This document shows positions 13,571-20,884 of a stretch of DNA of 24,382 bases, piece after piece. Origin of the DNA: Bacteroidales bacterium (GTDB lineage: Bacteria > Bacteroidota > Bacteroidia > Bacteroidales > UBA932). The stretch lies in NCBI GenBank assembly GCA_004552615.1, contig SFNZ01000019.1:1-24382 (forward strand), written 5' to 3'. Under the pieces are notes generated by a model. That model made no database searches. It was not told the DNA's origin and saw only the letters and a program-made list of their open reading frames with translations. The stretch's first letter is position 1. Every line of letters begins with the position of its first letter. The position numbers were made by a program, and so were the translations under genes.

Positions 13571-14587
13571 ATGCACTCAATTCTCGGCATCGGCAACGCG
13601 CTGACAGACATACTCGCAGTTCTCCCGGACGACTCGTTCCTCAAGTTGTACCACCTCCCGAAAGGCAGCATGCAGTTCGTGGACATGGAGACGGGCAACA
13701 AGATTTTCGAAAGCCTCAAGCCTTACGGCCTGCACTATGTGGCCGGAGGATCGGCAGCCAACACCATCACCTGCACGGCCATCCTCGGGATGCCGTCGGC
13801 CTTCATCGGCAAGGTGGGAGAGGACGAACTCGGACATCTGTTCAAGAGCGACGAGGAACAGTATGGTGTCAGGACAATGCTGCTGAAAGGCAAGAATCCT
13901 TCGGGCCGGTCAATGGTGCTGGTATCCGGGGCCAATGCCGAGAGAACCTTCGCCAACTACATGGGCGCCGCTTTGGAAATGGTGCCGGAGGACCTGAAAC
14001 CGGAGTATTTCCAGGGCTATGACTATTTCCACATAGAAGGCTATCTCGTGCAGAACCAGGCACTTATCCGCAAGGCCGTGGAAATGGCGCACGATGCCGG
14101 ATGCATCATTTCCCTGGACATGGCGTCCTACAACGTGGTGGAGTCCAACGACGCATTCCTGCACGACATCGTGGACAGGTACGTGGACATAGTGTTCGCC
14201 AACGAGTCGGAAGCCAGGGCGTTCACGAAAATGGAGCCGAGGGCTGCGCTGGACGAAATTGCCGGGCATTGCAGCATTGCCGTTGTGAAAGTCGGGAAGG
14301 ACGGTTCGATGGTCAAGAGCGGGGACGAATATCATTATATCAAGGCCTGGCCGGCAGACACGATCGACGCCACAGGAGCCGGGGACACATACGCGGCTGG
14401 ATTCATATACGCACACTCGCTCGGAATGCCACTGAGAGTATGCGGCGAGATAGGTTCCATAATCGCGGCTAAGGTTGTGGAGGTAATCGGCACGAAGATT
14501 GATATTCCCCGCTGGAAAGCGGCCAAGAAAGAAATCCGTGAGCTGATTGCGGCAAACGGAGGCTGCTGTGATGCAATAAAGGATTGA
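13571..14587 (+). CDS. PfkB-family carbohydrate/nucleoside kinase (adenosine kinase-like)
   Basis: This ribokinase-superfamily enzyme phosphorylates a sugar or nucleoside with ATP in the cytoplasm. Visible features are the N-terminal strand with GIGNALTDIL, the substrate-side VAGGSAANT (about 57-65), GKVGEDELG (80-88) and the ATP/anion-hole motif DATGAGD at 266-272, with D272 as the expected catalytic base. The protein has 338 residues and is complete. The layout resembles bacterial adenosine kinase-like PfkB proteins common in Bacteroidota, but the substrate cannot be fixed from sequence. DUF6913 follows after 6 bp in the same direction, so the two are probably co-transcribed with DUF368 downstream. 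Confidence 0.9.
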   Translation: MHSILGIGNALTDILAVLPDDSFLKLYHLPKGSMQFVDMETGNKIFESLKPYGLHYVAGGSAANTITCTAILGMPSAFIGKVGEDELGHLFKSDEEQYGVRTMLLKGKNPSGRSMVLVSGANAERTFANYMGAALEMVPEDLKPEYFQGYDYFHIEGYLVQNQALIRKAVEMAHDAGCIISLDMASYNVVESNDAFLHDIVDRYVDIVFANESEARAFTKMEPRAALDEIAGHCSIAVVKVGKDGSMVKSGDEYHYIKAWPADTIDATGAGDTYAAGFIYAHSLGMPLRVCGEIGSIIAAKVVEVIGTKIDIPRWKAAKKEIRELIAANGGCCDAIKD

Positions 14588-14593
14588 CAGAAG

Positions 14594-15127
14594 ATGTTTG
14601 ATTTGGTAAAGAACGTATTCAGGAAGAGATACTTGAGAAGATGGCGGAGCACGGTAAAGACCGGGCTGAAGCCGCTTGGAGCGGTCAATTCCGCCATAGT
14701 GTTCATAAACGCGGAAGACAAGGAATCGGACGCATGCAAGGAAAAGGTGCTTGCATATTTCAAGTCCGTCGGGATAAAGGTTGACATTTTCTTCTTCGAT
14801 TTCAGCAAGAAGAGCAAGGAGGAGCGCCAGATAACGAGCCTGAACACCACGGTGCTCCGCAAGGACCTGAACTGGTGCGGCAGGCCGTCCAGGGACAAGG
14901 TCTCGCAGATGCTCCAGACGAAGGCCGACCTGTTCATCTCATTGATAGACAATACAGATTTCCCTATCGAATATATGGCGGAATGTTCCACGGCCGTGTT
15001 CAAGATAGGCCGCAGGCAGCTCCGAGGAAGGACATTTGACCTCGTGGTCGAGGATTCGCCGACGGGAAGCTACTCCCAGTCACAGGCATTCGGGGAAATC
15101 ACGAGATATCTCGGCACAATCGGCTGA
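14594..15127 (+). CDS. DUF6913 family protein
   Basis: This 177-residue cytoplasmic protein has a basic N-terminus (VFRKRYLRRWRS), then a Rossmann-like alternation of strands and helices: AVNSAIVFINAED, VDIFFFDFSKKSKEER, ADLFISLIDNTDFPIEYMAE, SPTGSYSQSQAFGEI. I recognise it as the Bacteroidota-restricted DUF6913 group, which has no known function. No catalytic motif stands out. It sits 6 bp after the kinase and 34 bp before the DUF368 transporter, which suggests one transcript. The family assignment is from memory of its pattern and moderately sure. Confidence 0.7.
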   Translation: MFDLVKNVFRKRYLRRWRSTVKTGLKPLGAVNSAIVFINAEDKESDACKEKVLAYFKSVGIKVDIFFFDFSKKSKEERQITSLNTTVLRKDLNWCGRPSRDKVSQMLQTKADLFISLIDNTDFPIEYMAECSTAVFKIGRRQLRGRTFDLVVEDSPTGSYSQSQAFGEITRYLGTIG

Positions 15128-15161
15128 GAAACCTGAGCGGACATGCGAAATAGATACAGCC

Positions 15162-16121
15162 ATGGGAAATTTCAAGAAAAATATCATAACCGGACTTAAA
15201 GGCTACGCGATGGGCGCAGCCAATGTAATTCCGGGCGTGTCAGGCGGCACGATCGCCCTGCTCACCGGCATATTCTCGGAGATAATCGAGGCACTCAACT
15301 CCCTGATGGACATTTCCGTATGGAAACTACTCCTGAAGGGGGACCTTAAGGGATTCTGGGAGCGGATTCACGGAACGTTCATCGTGGCCTTGCTTGTAGG
15401 CGTTCTCCTGAGCATATTCTCGCTGGCCAACCTGATGGTATATGTTATGGCCTATTACCCGGTTCAGACCTGGGCATTCTTCTTCGGGCTCATCATAGCG
15501 TCAGCCGTTTACATGATAGCTGACATCAAGGGATGGAAACCGGTGGACTGCCTGTTCTTCGCCCTCGGAATCGCTCTCGGAGTCGTTATCTGCACCCTCT
15601 CCCCTACCAGCACTCCCGATGACCTCTGGTTCGTCTTCATCTGCGGCGCCATAGCCGTGTGCACTATGATATTGCCAGGAATATCAGGCAGTTTCATCCT
15701 CGTGATTCTCGGAAAATACGACTATATAATGCAGGCTCTCGGCGAGCTGGACATCCCGGTAATCATAGTGTTCGGAATCGGATGCGTGGTGGGAATCCTG
15801 GCATTCTCCAAGTTCCTTCACTGGCTGCTCGGCAAGTTCGAGAGGCAGACCATGCTGGTGCTCGTCGGATTCGTCATAGGGGCGCTCGTGAAAGTCTGGC
15901 CATGGAACGACATGACGGCCGTAGCCAAGGCCGAGTTCCTCAGGAGCGGAATGGATGCCGGGTCAGCTTCGAATGCAGTCAGTGCACTCCTCGAGACAGG
16001 GGCCAACCTGAAATCGGTAATCGACCTCCAGACAGGAGGCGCCATCCTCTGGGCGCTGATCGGACTCGTCACGGTGGCCGCCCTCGAATACTTCAGCCAC
16101 AAAGCAGGGCAGGACAGGTAA
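15162..16121 (+). CDS. DUF368 family polyprenyl-phosphate transporter (PopT-like)
   Basis: This inner-membrane protein of 319 residues has two inverted half-repeats, each with the family signature: NVIPGVSGGTIALLTGIFSE (residues 21-40) and LPGISGSFILVILGKYDYIM (171-190). DUF368 proteins are established undecaprenyl-phosphate translocases that return the lipid carrier to the cytoplasmic face for peptidoglycan and O-antigen synthesis. I start at ATG 15162; the frame extends back to 15036, but that part overlaps the end of DUF6913 and reads as charged nonsense. The stop (16119-16121) abuts the stop of the receptor gene on the other strand (16122-16124) with no base between them. Confidence 0.93.
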   Translation: MGNFKKNIITGLKGYAMGAANVIPGVSGGTIALLTGIFSEIIEALNSLMDISVWKLLLKGDLKGFWERIHGTFIVALLVGVLLSIFSLANLMVYVMAYYPVQTWAFFFGLIIASAVYMIADIKGWKPVDCLFFALGIALGVVICTLSPTSTPDDLWFVFICGAIAVCTMILPGISGSFILVILGKYDYIMQALGELDIPVIIVFGIGCVVGILAFSKFLHWLLGKFERQTMLVLVGFVIGALVKVWPWNDMTAVAKAEFLRSGMDAGSASNAVSALLETGANLKSVIDLQTGGAILWALIGLVTVAALEYFSHKAGQDR

Positions 16122-18707
16122 TCACATCCTGATTCCTGCCAGAATCTGGCGGCCGAGCAGCTTGTTCACATAAGTGACAGTCCTGTTCGGCATCGTCACC
16201 TCTCTTCTCAATTCATTGACACCGAGAATGTTCCTGCACTCAGCGAACACGGTGAACTTACCGAATTTCCACGAAACGGCGGCCTTTATGACAGGACTGT
16301 CGGAGACATCCATGTCCGGAGTGTACCAGCAGCTGTGATATACGTTCCCTTCAATCATCAGTTTCGGGACCGGCAGGATGACCAAAGAGCCCGTAGTCTG
16401 GAGACGGTGACGGGAGTTGGAGACGTTGCTGACATTCCGGACCATATCATATTTCAGGGACACTTCCGCCGTGAGCCACCTGAGGGCAGAGGTCTTGAGG
16501 GACAATGAAGAAGCGACATTGTCCGTCGTGTATTCATATCTGGAATCCTGAAGATAGTATTCAGACCAGTTCCTGTTCCAGTCCGCGGTAAGCTCCACTT
16601 TCAGGGTCTTGAGACCGAAGAACTTGGATATCATGGCATTGAGTCCTGCCATCTTGTTGTCCACAGGCAAATCCACATAGGACACCACGGTCATCCTGTC
16701 AGAATAGCCGGAAGCCAGTGTCTTGTCAGAACGGGTATAGTCCGCGGCAGCCCCGAGAGTAGCGTAGAACATATCCGGATTGTCTTCATATCGGAGGGAG
16801 AGCATCCCGCTGCCGGATCCGGACTTGACCAGGTCATTGTATACGAACGACCTGTAGCTGCGCATGACGAGCGGCCTGAGCAGATTCCTCTCATCATTCC
16901 AGCTGATTCTGTAGGACAGGTCTGCATTGACGGAAAAGTTCTGCGAAACCCTGAGAACGTATGACAGGGCAGGAGAAATGACCGGGAGAACCCTGTTTCC
17001 GGCCCCTTCGGAGGCAATGATGCCTTTCATTCCGACAGGGACTTCGAAAGAAAGCTCATTGCGTCCCCTGGCATATCTCGCATTCAGGCGTAAAGACGGG
17101 GAAACAGTGAAAATGCGCAATGAACCCGACAACAGATTCCCGTCAGGATCAGGCAGTTCCAGGTTCGAGCTGAGGTCCGTGTATTTCAGTCCGAGTCCCG
17201 CATCCGCCCCGAAAAGCATCTTTCCTGCCTTGAATCGGAAAGCCAGATGGTTGTCAGTGCTCAACTGGTTCATCAGATAATTCTGCTCCGCATCCGTCGA
17301 GTCAACATTGCAGTACAGGTTATGGTCGTTCCTGACATATTTCAGGGAACTGCGGACGTCAAGAACTTTGGAAGCATCCTTGCGGATTATCGACTTGAGG
17401 TCGTTGCTGATCTTGAATGAAGGCAGATTGTACTTCTGGGCATAAGGTACTGAAGCTGAGGAAGAATTGCTTCTGAAGACCTGTCCCGTGACAGTGAATT
17501 CGTCCGAGAGGAAACGCCTGGCACCATTGTTCTCGAAATTTCCAGAGAGGGAGAAATAATATTTCCGGTCGGTCCTGGAAGCGTCATTCACGATTGTCAT
17601 CCCGTCATTTCCGTCGAAACGGACCTCCTCCACAGAGCAGGACTCTTCCGAGTATTTTTCCGCGGCGAACTGACCGGAGAATTTCAGCTTGCTGTCAGGA
17701 CCGGTTTTCTTGAGATGGTTGATGGAAGCGATGCCTGAAATATTGTCATTCCAGAATTCTTCAGGTATCGCAAGCATCGTCCTGGCCGGGGACAAATCCG
17801 TCCTGAAATCATTGTCAAGCTCACCTGAGACCAGATAGGCACCGGTCCGGCCGAAATAGGCCATCTGGCGAAGTTCCTTGGTGATGTCCCGGCCGATGTC
17901 GCTTCCCTTGAGGAGGAAAAGGCTCTGGTTCGTCTTCGCGAATCTTGAGAGCATCGCCCTTGCATCGAAGAGGAATTTGTCCGAGTACCCGACAGCGGCA
18001 TCCCCGTTGACGAGCCATTGTCCGCGGGCATCATCTTTCAGGACTATGTTCACGGCGCTCCTGTCGGACATCACTATGCCTCCGAGAGCCTTGACCGGCT
18101 GATGCTTCCTGTAAACCTCGACCGAAGCGATGTCGGATGCGGAAAGATTATTGGTAACCACCCCATAGCGGCTGCCCATCAGGTCCATTCCTTCGACATA
18201 GAATTTGTTGATGGCCTTTCCATTGTGGATAATCGTGCCTGTGGAGGATACCGAAATACCCGGAAGCTTGCTGAGTATGTCATTGAGGGTGAGGGCGTTC
18301 TTGTCCTTGAATGCAGCGGCATCATACACTATCGTGTCCCCCTTCTCCTCAATGCCTCCGGCACGGACACGGGCCTCCTTGATTTCCATCTTCATCGGGG
18401 ATAGGCTGAACTTCACAGGCATCTGCTGCGGAAGTTGGATTTCGGCCGGGGAATAGCCTATTCTCGTGACCCGTGCAAGGTCAGGAGCGGTGTCCTTCAT
18501 GTCGATGCCGACCTTGCCGTCAGCATCAGTGAAAGAATATGAAAGGACTTTGGTCCCGGACATCAGGGTGACGAGGGCTCCTGCCACCGGCTCCCCGGAT
18601 TTGGCGTCAGTCACAAGCCCGGAGAAAAGATTCTGGGAGAAGGATGCCGTAGTGCTGGACAGAAATACAACGATGCCTGCCAAGAAGCATCTGAAACTTC
18701 TCCGCAT
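16122..18707 (-). CDS. Outer-membrane beta-barrel receptor with carboxypeptidase-regulatory-like domain
   Basis: A signal peptide (MRRSFRCFLAGIVVFLSSTT, cut after ASFS) is followed by a carboxypeptidase-regulatory-like beta-sandwich (NLFSGLVTDAKSGEPVAGA, about 25-105), a TonB plug-like region (TLNDILSKLPGISVSSTGTI; IASVEVYRKHQPVKALGG) and a long C-terminal barrel of alternating strands ending LLGRQILAGIRM. No extracellular SusD partner is next to it, so it is not a SusC/D pair. It belongs to the group often found beside GLPGLI proteins in Bacteroidota, as here. ATGs at 18722 and 18728 are alternative starts; I chose 18707 because it gives the usual basic n-region. The cargo is unknown. The 5' leader is rich in hairpins. 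Confidence 0.85.
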   Translation of the reverse strand: MRRSFRCFLAGIVVFLSSTTASFSQNLFSGLVTDAKSGEPVAGALVTLMSGTKVLSYSFTDADGKVGIDMKDTAPDLARVTRIGYSPAEIQLPQQMPVKFSLSPMKMEIKEARVRAGGIEEKGDTIVYDAAAFKDKNALTLNDILSKLPGISVSSTGTIIHNGKAINKFYVEGMDLMGSRYGVVTNNLSASDIASVEVYRKHQPVKALGGIVMSDRSAVNIVLKDDARGQWLVNGDAAVGYSDKFLFDARAMLSRFAKTNQSLFLLKGSDIGRDITKELRQMAYFGRTGAYLVSGELDNDFRTDLSPARTMLAIPEEFWNDNISGIASINHLKKTGPDSKLKFSGQFAAEKYSEESCSVEEVRFDGNDGMTIVNDASRTDRKYYFSLSGNFENNGARRFLSDEFTVTGQVFRSNSSSASVPYAQKYNLPSFKISNDLKSIIRKDASKVLDVRSSLKYVRNDHNLYCNVDSTDAEQNYLMNQLSTDNHLAFRFKAGKMLFGADAGLGLKYTDLSSNLELPDPDGNLLSGSLRIFTVSPSLRLNARYARGRNELSFEVPVGMKGIIASEGAGNRVLPVISPALSYVLRVSQNFSVNADLSYRISWNDERNLLRPLVMRSYRSFVYNDLVKSGSGSGMLSLRYEDNPDMFYATLGAAADYTRSDKTLASGYSDRMTVVSYVDLPVDNKMAGLNAMISKFFGLKTLKVELTADWNRNWSEYYLQDSRYEYTTDNVASSLSLKTSALRWLTAEVSLKYDMVRNVSNVSNSRHRLQTTGSLVILPVPKLMIEGNVYHSCWYTPDMDVSDSPVIKAAVSWKFGKFTVFAECRNILGVNELRREVTMPNRTVTYVNKLLGRQILAGIRM

Positions 18708-18751
18708 TTCATCATTGGACATCAGCATAATAATCAGTCTTATTTACTTAA

Positions 18752-18822
18752 GTTTCGCAGAGCGAAACAACTGCTTTTGAGGCCTTCAGGCCGATGGTAA
18801 GTCCCTTTCCCGGGGAAAGGGA
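18752..18822. repeat. Cluster of three hairpins in the leader of the receptor gene
   Basis: Going up from the receptor gene there are GTTTCGC-AGA-GCGAAAC (18752-18768), GGCCT-TC-AGGCC (18781-18792) and TCCCTTTCC-CGG-GGAAAGGGA (18802-18822), all perfect. None has a T run on the minus strand, so they are not simple terminators. They may form a structured 5' untranslated region or an mRNA-stability element. Confidence 0.6.
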
Positions 18823-18845
18823 TTTAGGAAAAGGGTAGCGTATAC

Positions 18846-18876
18846 AAAAAATGCGCGCGGGCCTTTTACTCGCACA
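18846..18876 (-). terminator. Candidate terminator after the GLPGLI gene
   Basis: On the minus strand TGTGCG pairs with CGCGCA (one wobble) across a 13-nt loop, followed by TTTTTT. It lies 50 bp downstream of the GLPGLI stop, which suggests that the receptor gene has a separate or attenuated transcript. Confidence 0.5.
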
Positions 18877-18926
18877 GAGCAATAAATCCTCTGAAAAGCA
18901 GCAAGTTGCGGCTTGCGAAAGTTGAA

Positions 18927-19784
18927 TTATTTATTGTCGAAATACCGGTCGGGAATCAGGGGGATGTACGGGAACTCTGTCGGCATCACCGTACTTTTCC
19001 CGTTCTTGTCCACTATCACCACAGGGCCATGTCCCGCCCCGTACATTTTGTCGAGGAATTCAGAATCCCGCATGAGTTTATTGCGCACGGACTCGGCCTC
19101 CTTCATTCCGTAGCGGTATTTCTTATGATTATAATCATTATAATAGTGCTTCAGGTCGTCATATCTGGAAGTATTGTCTATTTCCTGTACGAAAAGGAGC
19201 TTGAAGCAGAATGTCTTCTCGGAATCGAAAGCCTCGGTCACAAGTCCCGGGGTTCCCCACAGAAGCCATGGACCGGCCGGCACCGGGACACCTTCAGTGA
19301 ACCATACGACCCAGTGGCGCCCCATATAGTCCGCTTCCGCTTTCTTGATATTGTATCCGGTCTTGGAGACTGATTCTTCACCGGTTAATTCCCATTGCGG
19401 CATCTCGAGTTTTCCGTCCTGGCCTATGACACATACGGGGGCGGAGTTGTATGCGACATCATATCGTCCGGAAGAGAAATCAATGAAGACCGCATCATTC
19501 AGGGCCGGGCTGTAGTCCAAAAGCCTGGCGTATTCGGCATCATCCCTGACATTTCCTGCCGGGTCAAATGCCAACCAGCTCAACGAGTCCCGGTAGAATG
19601 CCGCATCGCAATAGAATACCGCCCTGTCCCCGTCGTAATCCAGCATCATGTCGGGAGCCCTGTGGAAGCCTCCGCCTGGTTCGTGCCTGCGGTAAAAGTC
19701 ATAAGACACCCTGAGTGCCTGCCCGCAGAGGGGAGATGCACCCAGGATGACTGATGCTATCACCATGAAAATGATTTTCTTCAT
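18927..19784 (-). CDS. GLPGLI family protein
   Basis: This exported protein of 285 residues has signal peptide MKKIIFMVIASVILGASPLC, likely cut near GQA. The family hallmark, normally a WFT...IP...GPW...GLPGLI block, is present as WFTEGVPVPAGPWLLWGTPG followed by LV (residues 161-182), so the core reads GTPGLV, a divergent variant. The rest is beta-rich, with a Lys/Tyr-rich C-terminal segment (LKHYYNDYNHKKYRYG). GLPGLI proteins are confined to Bacteroidota and typically sit beside an outer-membrane barrel receptor; here one lies 219 bp downstream. The function is unknown; a periplasmic partner of the receptor is a reasonable guess. It follows the PorV/PorQ-like gene after 85 bp. Confidence 0.82.
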   Translation of the reverse strand: MKKIIFMVIASVILGASPLCGQALRVSYDFYRRHEPGGGFHRAPDMMLDYDGDRAVFYCDAAFYRDSLSWLAFDPAGNVRDDAEYARLLDYSPALNDAVFIDFSSGRYDVAYNSAPVCVIGQDGKLEMPQWELTGEESVSKTGYNIKKAEADYMGRHWVVWFTEGVPVPAGPWLLWGTPGLVTEAFDSEKTFCFKLLFVQEIDNTSRYDDLKHYYNDYNHKKYRYGMKEAESVRNKLMRDSEFLDKMYGAGHGPVVIVDKNGKSTVMPTEFPYIPLIPDRYFDNK

Positions 19785-19869
19785 ATCATTTCTGAATTAT
19801 TAGTACATATTGTGAAATGTAGTGACGGAAAGCTGCAAAGCTGCGCCAGGAATGGCCGGACGCGAAGCG

Positions 19870-20862
19870 TCAGAAGCTGTAGCCGAGGCCGACGGAGAAG
19901 GTGTTGGCGAGAGGAGAATCGGAAGAGGCCATCAGGTAGGCGAAGTCCAAGCGGATGCCGAAGAAGTGCACACCTGCACCGATGGAGGCAAACGAAGCAG
20001 CCGGAGCTTTCCCGGAAGCATTGCTGTAACCGGCACGGACTGACACGAGGTCATTGTAAGTATAGCCTGCGCCGATGGATGCCACAGCTCCGCCTTCGAA
20101 ATAGCAATCCCCGTTCAGGGCAGCGCCAAGGCAATGCTTTCCTGCAAATGTATGGTCGAATGATACACCAGCTGCCACCGAAGACGGGATGCTGAACGAA
20201 GTACCGTCCGCTGCCTTGACCTTGCCTCCGAGATTTCTCGCCCCGGCAGTCACCCGGAAATCGCCGAACTTGCCCATCACGAGGGCATCGGCGGCGAAGG
20301 TGCCGTAACTGCTGCCCTCGGCGAGTTTCTCCGTCGCGTACTTGAGATTCACTCCCACGGAAAGGAACTCGACGATTCTCCAGGACAGTCCTGCCCCGGC
20401 CACCATCTCATTCGGGGAGAAAGTCCCCGACTTCTGGCCGGAAGCATCATAGATGTCGTATCCTGCGCCCATCCCGTAGGAGATTCCCGCACAGATTCCG
20501 AACTTGCCGAAACTGCCGGCGACCCCGAAATCAATCACGTTTGCAGACGCTCCGTCAGGCTGCCAGGATGAATAGGATGCGGCCACGTCCAGTTTCGTGC
20601 CGCTGAATGCCATCCCGGCAGGATTGCCGAAAAGGGAATAGGCCGCACCGCTACCGGTCAGGGATGTCCCTCCGGCACCGAGAGATGCAGGGTCAGTGTT
20701 CCTCACAAGGAAACCCATCGCAGTCCCGCCGTAAGCGGCATTGTCCTGTCCATAGGAAACGGCCGGTACGGCAAGCAGAGCAAATGCCGCCGCCGCGATA
20801 CCGCACAGCCTCCAGCCGAAATTCTCTCCCATATAATTGCAATTCATCATTTTCTGTATCAT
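19870..20862 (-). CDS. PorV/PorQ family outer-membrane beta-barrel protein
   Basis: A signal peptide (WRLCGIAAAAFALLAVPAVS, cut near SYGQ) is followed by the start of the PorV/PorQ family fold: FLVRNTDPASLGAGGTSLTG then YSLFGNPAGMAFSG, the conserved LGxAG ... NPAG pattern. The remainder alternates short amphipathic strands and ends in a Phe (VGLGYSF), typical of an outer-membrane barrel. PorV shuttles and PorQ anchors components of the type IX secretion system. Which one this resembles I cannot decide, and it may be a distant paralogue. It starts 22 bp after the stop of the T9SS-targeted subtilase, so the two are probably made together. Starts at 20847 and 20832 are also possible. Confidence 0.8.
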   Translation of the reverse strand: MIQKMMNCNYMGENFGWRLCGIAAAAFALLAVPAVSYGQDNAAYGGTAMGFLVRNTDPASLGAGGTSLTGSGAAYSLFGNPAGMAFSGTKLDVAASYSSWQPDGASANVIDFGVAGSFGKFGICAGISYGMGAGYDIYDASGQKSGTFSPNEMVAGAGLSWRIVEFLSVGVNLKYATEKLAEGSSYGTFAADALVMGKFGDFRVTAGARNLGGKVKAADGTSFSIPSSVAAGVSFDHTFAGKHCLGAALNGDCYFEGGAVASIGAGYTYNDLVSVRAGYSNASGKAPAASFASIGAGVHFFGIRLDFAYLMASSDSPLANTFSVGLGYSF

Positions 20863-20884
20863 ATCAGGTTAAACATCAGGCAAT

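Noticed and set aside
13498..13719. N-terminal extension of the UPF0104-like protein
   Set aside because: The 74 extra codons lie antisense over the kinase gene; ATG 13497 gives the expected membrane-protein N-terminus.
15036..15161. N-terminal extension of the DUF368 protein
   Set aside because: Overlaps the end of DUF6913 in another frame and is charged, unlike the family N-terminus starting at 15162.
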